DNA from: Spironucleus salmonicida
Taxonomy: Eukaryota; Fornicata; Diplomonadida; Hexamitidae
Assembly: GCA_000497125.2 (NCBI GenBank)
Contig: CM035321.1
Location: 70,001 to 134,000 of the forward strand
DNA: 64,000 nucleotides
Direction of reading: 5' to 3'
The notes below the pieces were generated by a model. That model saw only the letters and a program-made list of their open reading frames with translations, made no database searches and was not told where the DNA came from. Positions 57,996 through 64,000 of this stretch are shown here, one piece after another. Both the position numbers and the translations under genes were made by a program. Within the stretch, counting starts at the first letter, position 1, and each line of letters opens with the position of its first letter.

Positions 57996-58766
57996 TCAAA
58001 GCTTTCTCCCAACTCCACCGAAACTTTATGTGCCAAATTCATCCTTCTTAACTTCATCTTTCTTAATAATTTATACTTTCTAAGTTTATCCTTATTAATA
58101 AAAACTATTAGATGTCATGGCATTCATACTGAAAACATTCTTTTTTTCCTTATCAAATTCGTATTTTTCTAGACCTTCTGCACTTTCAAAGTCACAATTA
58201 ACATTAGTATCTATCAAACTAGCAATCATAGGTTCACATTTAATAACTTTCATCCAAAATGGCTTATTATTATGAATAAATCTAAAATTTTAGCCTTATT
58301 ATAATGCAGAAAGATTTGGTAGATTAGTTTATAACGCAAGCTTAGCATCATCAATCTCATAAAACTCACAGGTTTCCGGTTTAAGAGTTAAACTTAAACA
58401 CTTCGGTAGTTCCATAGATGCAACCACTATAGAATCTCCCTCTTTAGCTCCTATATATTCTTATATCCAAGTTGGTATACATATAGAAGCAGGGTCTAAG
58501 GCGAATTCTTATACACCTGTAAAGCATGTTATCATTTCTCGAACAGAATGAATTCTAAACTATAAAGGGCGTCCTGGAATAAAAACGTTTTTATCTGTTA
58601 ATTCTGGTAACAATTATTAAGGTAAAATAATTCTACCCCCTGCTTCAAATTACTCATACTATACAGGAGTTAACTTAGCTCGTGATATATTAGCTAATGT
58701 ATATGACTTATACCATGTTGGTTTAAATTAAGAAGTAGATGGTAAACGTACACCTTTATGAGACAT
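57996..58766 (-). CDS. UFD1: Ubiquitin fusion degradation protein 1
   Basis: 256 residues. The UFD1 double-psi barrel is clear: GGRIILPQQLLPELTDKNVF, FALDPASICIPTWIQEYIGA (family G-x-x-x-x-P-x-W-M), VVASMELPKCLSLTLKPETC, ALQTNLPNLSALQQGQNFRF, then VIKCEPMIASLIDTNVNCDF. UFD1 with NPL4 recruits ubiquitylated clients to Cdc48/p97. The C-terminal tail is short and basic, about 50 residues shorter than human UFD1 (307), and ends GGVGRKL. Its stop lies 245 bases upstream of the dynein ATG on the same strand. Confidence 0.88.
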
Positions 58767-61700
58767 TAAAACGAAACGGATATAATGCAATATAATATAT
58801 AAAATTATATAATAATATATTTATGGAAATGAATAAAATATTGTAACAAAACACAAATTATTTTATATCAAGTATGCTTAGAACCCCTACAGAATCATTA
58901 CATGATACTATGTAGAAATTTTATGAATATAAATTATAAATTTCAATAACTATAAGTAAAAACATGCTTATAATAATTTTATTACATATTAAATTTGTAT
59001 TTCTACATAATAATATAACTATATTTGGGTCTTAAAATGATAATTATATTAATTTTGTATAGCTTTGTTATCTCTAACTTTAAAGCTACGTATATAATAG
59101 GAAATTTTATATTTATAATCACATTGCACTATCAATATAGATGATAAGTGTTCCAAACTTACATATTTTACTTATTAGTTTATAAAATTATATTTTTAAT
59201 GAATAATTTATGTATTTGATGTTTAAAGTAATTAATTAAATCAAATATCCTATATTTATTAGAACCTAATCTAAAGTTTCACAATAAATAATAAATATAT
59301 TATAGTATGTTACTTAAAAAAATATTTTCAATATAATAATATTTGATAATTCTGTAAATGCAAAAAATAGTATCATCAAGATCTTTTTGAAAGGAAAAAT
59401 TTTATACTATAGTAATTTCTCTTATTGCAAGTATCAATAATAGTAACTATAATTTTAAATAATAAATAAATTCACGAATAATTTTATATTGATATTTTAT
59501 CTACTTTTTAATCCTATTATAAATCTCAAGATAGTAATATTATTCATATATAATTTATAATATATGCTAATACTATTAATTCAGTTTTTGTCTATTTAAG
59601 CTGTTAAAATATTTTAATATCTGCTACCAAATATTTAGACATTAAGATGAAAATGCCTGCACTTTTGTAGATTATTTAATAATTCTTACTAAATAGTTAT
59701 TATTTACAATATATAATATTATAAGTTAATAAATTTATGTAATATAAAGTAAGTATACTATAAATTCATATGATTTATAAGAAAGAAGGATTTTTTATAT
59801 TTCGTAAGATTCTATTAAATGAATACCAAAATATACACTTTTAATTCTTGTAAATACTATAAATTATGATAATAACTAATAGTAGGATTTATAGCGTTTT
59901 ATTATTTAGTGTCAGTATTAATATTTTATACATAGATAATTTTGAAGAACAAAATAGGATTATAAACTAATTTTATACAATTTGTAAAACAAATAAGTAT
60001 ATTACTATGTGTATTTGTATTTTTAATATTTATATAGCAATAAATAGCATAAGTAGTAATTGTACCAAAATAAATAGTGCTGACACAATTCAATCATTTT
60101 AATATATGGATAGTAATTCTAAATTTAAATTCTATTAAAGAAGACAATAAACAATTTTTATACAGCTCTATTTAATATCTTCATACTATTACCTACTATT
60201 TAATAGTAGATTGTATGTATCATATTATTATATTTCTTACCTTTTCAATTAATTTTAAAAATTAGATACTTGCAATTTAGAATTTAAAAATATCTTAATT
60301 ATTTCTATCTACTATTTTATAAGTAAATATATTTATATCAAATAGTGCATATTTATTTATAAATACTAGATGTTTTATGATTTTAATTTGTTTATTTTAT
60401 TACCGTATTAATAGATTCTTAATGCAATATCAATTAAAAATAAGTATTTGTAATATTTATAGTTACTTACCAAAATTTATAATAAATTATTAAATTTATT
60501 ATTAAATAAAAATATCTTTTATTATCATAATGCAAATTAAATTTGAACAGTATTTTCAAGATATTTAATTAAAATTTATAAAATCTATTAATATTTTGTA
60601 AATTATTAACAATAATCACGTAGAATTATAACTCTATAAACTGTTTTAATCACTGCATATATGTCTTTATTAGTTTATTCTTATTTCTATTTTAAATAAA
60701 AATATCGAAAAATGCTATATTTAATTTTTAATTAAAACACTAGAGTAATATGTAACAGTAGTAATATATTATTGAAATTTTTAGGCTTAACTAGTTCAAA
60801 TATTAATATTATAACCTAAAATCTTATATTTGAACGAAAAGTACAACTCAACTAACATATATGGATAATCAAAAATATAAGATCAACTATGAAAAACATA
60901 TATATTGATACATTAAGTAAATTATATAGATTAAAAAATAAAGTATACTCATTTATTAATTTCTTTAAACATTATTTTATTGTAATAATGAGACTTATTG
61001 AAAGATATAATCTACACTATTTTATGTAATCTCTATACTAATATATAAAATTCATCTTATCAAATAGATATTCTGTATTTTATAATTGTATTAAATATTA
61101 TATGTTGTTTTTAGTGTACGAATGGAGTATAATCTTGATTTTTATATTTATATTAAATAATAGTATATTAATTTAGTGGAGATAAAAAGTATTATAGTTT
61201 CTACAAACTAATTTTTTTTGCAAAAATTTATAGGTTACAAAAGCAAGAAAAGTATTTTTAATAAATATGTTTCACATATTTCCCAAGACTTTTGCTTTTT
61301 TATATTCACTGAAATTTTTATGAGAATATAATTACTGAATAGAAAATTATATAATAGAATTAATATATCATTATATTATTGTAAAGTTTATATCATAAGA
61401 TAATTAAAATAAGAAATTAAGTTGAAAACTTACCTAATCTTTGATTACAAAATTTACTCAATTGAAAAATAAAAGTACTTTTTCTAAAATTATACATATG
61501 ACTAATAGATGTAATTACCAAATAGACTTATTATATATATTATTTTAACTCAATTTGATAGTAATAAAATTAGTAATCATAAATTAAAAAATATAAAAAA
61601 TATTTTCATCTGATATAATATGAATAAATTTGACACCACTATAAAATAATAAGAGACTGGTCTCATATAATATAAAATTTATGTTTACTGGTATATTATT

Positions 61701-62114
61701 AACTTTTATCGTATTTAAATTACAGATTTATAACATGTAATAAATTTAAATAGATAAAAGAACGTTAATATGATTATTCGATAAGTTAGATATCGATTTA
61801 CTAATTTACATATAAATTTGGATAAAATATCATTTTTACATCATTCTTTGTATGAAAAATAAAAATATTATTTTAGCATATATAATTATAATAAATATTT
61901 ATTTGAAAATATTAATTCGTAAAGTAGAAAATATTCACAGCAATAAAGCAATAATATGTATATTTATCTATATTCATTATTAATTATGATTAAAGACTAT
62001 AAATTTTATTAAATAGCTTTTTTAAGAATAAATTTAGTATATATATTTATGTGGTTACGTATTAATTTTTTTAAATAAATTTGTAATAATAAAAATATGA
62101 ATCATACAGTATAT
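58767..62114. other. AT-rich intergenic desert
   Basis: About 3.3 kb of extremely AT-rich DNA. Because only TGA closes a frame and G is rare, long open frames arise by chance (for example plus 58874-59650, 259 codons; plus 60106-60546, 147 codons). Their composition is dominated by I, L, N, Q, K, Y and F with no domain signature, so I call none. The first 20 codons of the 58874 frame are the only part that looks protein-like. No tRNA, repeat array or mobile element recognised. Confidence 0.5.
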
Positions 62115-63131
62115 TCATTATTTTATTATATTCTGAAATGATGAATTGGATATAGACCATTGTAACTCTCTAGATTCTAGAACATAATTATTCATTACTT
62201 AATGATGCTAGTATTTAAGCAAAAAATTAACATTATTTAATTTCTATTATAGTTCATAAAGTTACGGATGCATTGTTATTTATACAGTCATTAACTCTTA
62301 ATTTTTTAATTAATATTCATTTAGCTTTATTAGGGCATCTTATTATAATTATTTTCGGATTATTTCAAATTTTTGGTATTTGAGGTAAAGGTGCGTGTTA
62401 CACATAAGTAAATCTTGAAAATTTTAATCTATTATTGTAAATAACTTAATAAAAGCATCAAAACTACAACTAATATATTAATTTAGCAATGTATTAGTAA
62501 AAAATACAAGATTGTTACAAAATCGTATATATTTAATATAATGGCAATGTAATTATTAAAAAGTATTAAGACAGACAAGCTTGGTTTTTGTATCTGAAAA
62601 GAAGATAGCTAATTTATTATGTACCTACTAAAACTCAAATTAAGAATCTATTTTAATTTCTATTTAAGTATTATTATCAACACCTCTAATAAAATGATCT
62701 TAGAACATAAGAAGTGAATTATTATGAACAATAAACGAAATATATGTACTACCCTTTATTTTTTAATCAAATTTGACACAACCATTCAACAAAAATCCAA
62801 TTTCATTATCTATATTTGATACTACAAGCACATTTTAAAAAATTGTATAACCACAAGAGATTATATCTTAATTGGAATAAATAGATTCTATTTAACTTTA
62901 GTTAAACATGAATATTTATCCATCCAGAATACCAATAAATTTTTAATCATATTTAAAGGCTATATGGTTGAATGCATCTAAGGTTTCTACATAGTTAAAA
63001 TCAATTTAGGTTTGCTTTACCAATTTACAGTTTTCATCGTATTTATAATAAGTATTATTTGCATATGCATGATAATGTTAATCTTAATAATGTAAAAAAT
63101 ACTTCGATTAAAATGTTTATTATTCATTCAT
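62115..63131 (-). CDS. Unrecognised protein, possibly a divergent beta-propeller
   Basis: 338 residues from ATG at 63131 (MNEQQTFQSKYFLHYQDQHY) to TGA at 62115. Residues about 30-230 show a run of short beta-like segments (FIGILDGQIFMFNQ, ISCGYTIFQNVLVVSN, IGFLLNGCVKFDQK, STYISFIVHNNSLLMF) as in a WD40-like or kelch-like propeller, then a charged helical section (IIRKQLQQDALIKLNEYQ) to the end. No WD dipeptides, so the propeller idea is inference. Codon mix is distinctly better than that of the desert to its left. Divergent from the serine acetyltransferase gene, 132 bases apart. Confidence 0.65.
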
Positions 63132-63263
63132 TAAATAGTCGTTAATAAAAACAAATAATTTATTATATTATAATGTCACTCCTCCTTCCAAAAATATACT
63201 ATTAATTGTATATTTAAACTTAATGTATTAGATTATTATGTATTTTTAATAAAAGAAAATAAA

Positions 63264-63941
63264 ATGCTAGTTAAAGAAATATTGTAAGATATTTTCTATA
63301 CAATAAAATATATCAAAAATAATGACCCCTCTATATCATTTACGATAGAATTTTTACTATATCCAATATTCTATGCTTTAATTTTGCATAGAATATCTCA
63401 TTAAATGTATATTTTAAGAATACCTTTTATTCCGAGATTATTATCTTAAATATCACGTTTCTTTACATCAATAGAAATACACCCAGGTGCTTAAATTGGA
63501 AAAGGACTCTTCATTGATCATGGGGCTGGTGTTGTTATAGGATAAACAGCAATAATCGGAGATTTTTGTTTATTATATCAAGGTGTTACATTAGGAGGAA
63601 ATGGTAAGGAAATAGGAAAAAGGCATCCTATTTTAGGTAATAATATTGTTGTTGGTGCAGGTGCAATTGTTCTGGGCAGAATAACAGTTGGAGATAATTC
63701 AAAGATAGGTGCTGGTAGTGTTATTGTGAAAGATATACCAAAGTTTTCAACAGTTGTTGGAGTTCCAGGTAAAATTATTTACAAAAATACAGGACAAGAT
63801 ATAAAATAATGCTTTCATGACAGACTGACTTAGTTGGAGTATCCAGATTTATTATAAAAATTATAAGATTAGTTGAATGAATGCTAGTTAAAAATATAGT
63901 AGTTAGAATTATTAACAGCTACAGATAATGTAATAAAATGA
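63264..63941 (+). CDS. cysE: Serine O-acetyltransferase, bacterial (EpsC/CysE) type
   Basis: 225 residues. The start [76 protein letters not shown] and [11 protein letters not shown] follow short bacterial SATs of the EpsC/NifP class almost motif for motif, including the catalytic D-H pair and the left-handed hexapeptide helix. The enzyme makes O-acetylserine for cysteine synthesis. The long helical N-terminal domain of enterobacterial and plant SATs is absent. A 55-residue helical Q/L-rich tail follows the catalytic part. Glutamines are TAA or TAG, so it is settled in this nuclear code; the sequence character suggests acquisition from a bacterium. Confidence 0.88.
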
Positions 63942-64000
63942 TTTATTATACTTTATATATAAATATTAAATAATATTATTTTCACTTCTTAAATGGAACT

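Noticed and set aside
58874-59650. Open plus-strand frame of 259 codons in the AT desert
   Set aside because: With TGA as the only stop and little G, frames this long are expected; residues are almost all I, L, N, Q, K, Y, F and no domain is visible. Only its first 20 codons look coding.
60106-60546. Open plus-strand frame of 147 codons
   Set aside because: Same low-complexity AT-driven composition; no support beyond length.
61220-61310. Imperfect inverted repeat around AAAAGCAAGAAAAGT / ACTTTTGCTTTTTT
   Set aside because: Low-complexity A/T tracts with a short core; no evidence of a terminator or element.

Overview
The window reads as nuclear DNA of a flagellated or ciliated protist that uses a non-standard genetic code. 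TAA and TAG are read as glutamine throughout and TGA is the normal stop. This is visible directly: about 45 reading frames become long, family-like proteins only under that code, and conserved glutamines (for example in the AAA4 P-loop of the dynein gene) are written TAA. Hexamitid diplomonads, many ciliates and the oxymonad Streblomastix share this code. The sequence alone does not let me choose between them. Genes are compact, AT-rich and almost intron-free; I found only one candidate intron, at the extreme left edge. A bacterial-type serine acetyltransferase fits an anaerobic or microaerophilic lifestyle, but that is inference.

Layout. 0-8.2 kb: a partial or broken gene, a multi-pass membrane protein with an in-frame TGA, LSM2, and several unrecognised proteins. 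8.2-14.1 kb: a macro-domain protein, an RP2/TBCC-domain protein, a NAR1-like Fe-S protein, an FHA coiled-coil protein and small unknowns. 14.4-18.7 kb: UBXN11 and a shortened UBXN11-like paralogue flanking a PHP-domain phosphoesterase and an unknown gene. 18.7-21.3 kb: two tail-anchored SNARE-like genes around a Cdc25-like phosphatase. 21.4-36.3 kb: an NHL propeller, coiled-coil proteins, PWP1, a divergent H2B, topoisomerase III, tRNA-guanine transglycosylase, BUD23 and kinesin. 36.3-42.2 kb: a degenerate small GTPase followed by a 1,355-bp inverted repeat (37348-38702 and 39288-40642, spacer 585 bp). The repeat duplicates a SNARE gene and cuts one flanking gene on each side. 42.2-43.1 kb: a lipase lacking its catalytic half. 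43.2-57.8 kb: one uninterrupted 4,860-codon outer-arm (gamma-type) dynein heavy chain. 58.0-58.8 kb: UFD1. 58.8-62.1 kb: an AT-rich desert. 62.1-63.9 kb: an unknown protein and serine acetyltransferase.

Functional themes. Flagellar/ciliary and microtubule biology is represented by dynein, kinesin, RP2 and coiled-coil proteins. Membrane fusion is represented by SNARE-like proteins and a GTPase. Cdc48/p97 adaptors are UFD1 and UBXN11. Ribosome and tRNA maturation is represented by BUD23, PWP1 and TGT. Neighbours on the same strand lie tens of bases apart, and several convergent pairs end 8-16 bases apart. No tRNA, rRNA or CRISPR was seen.
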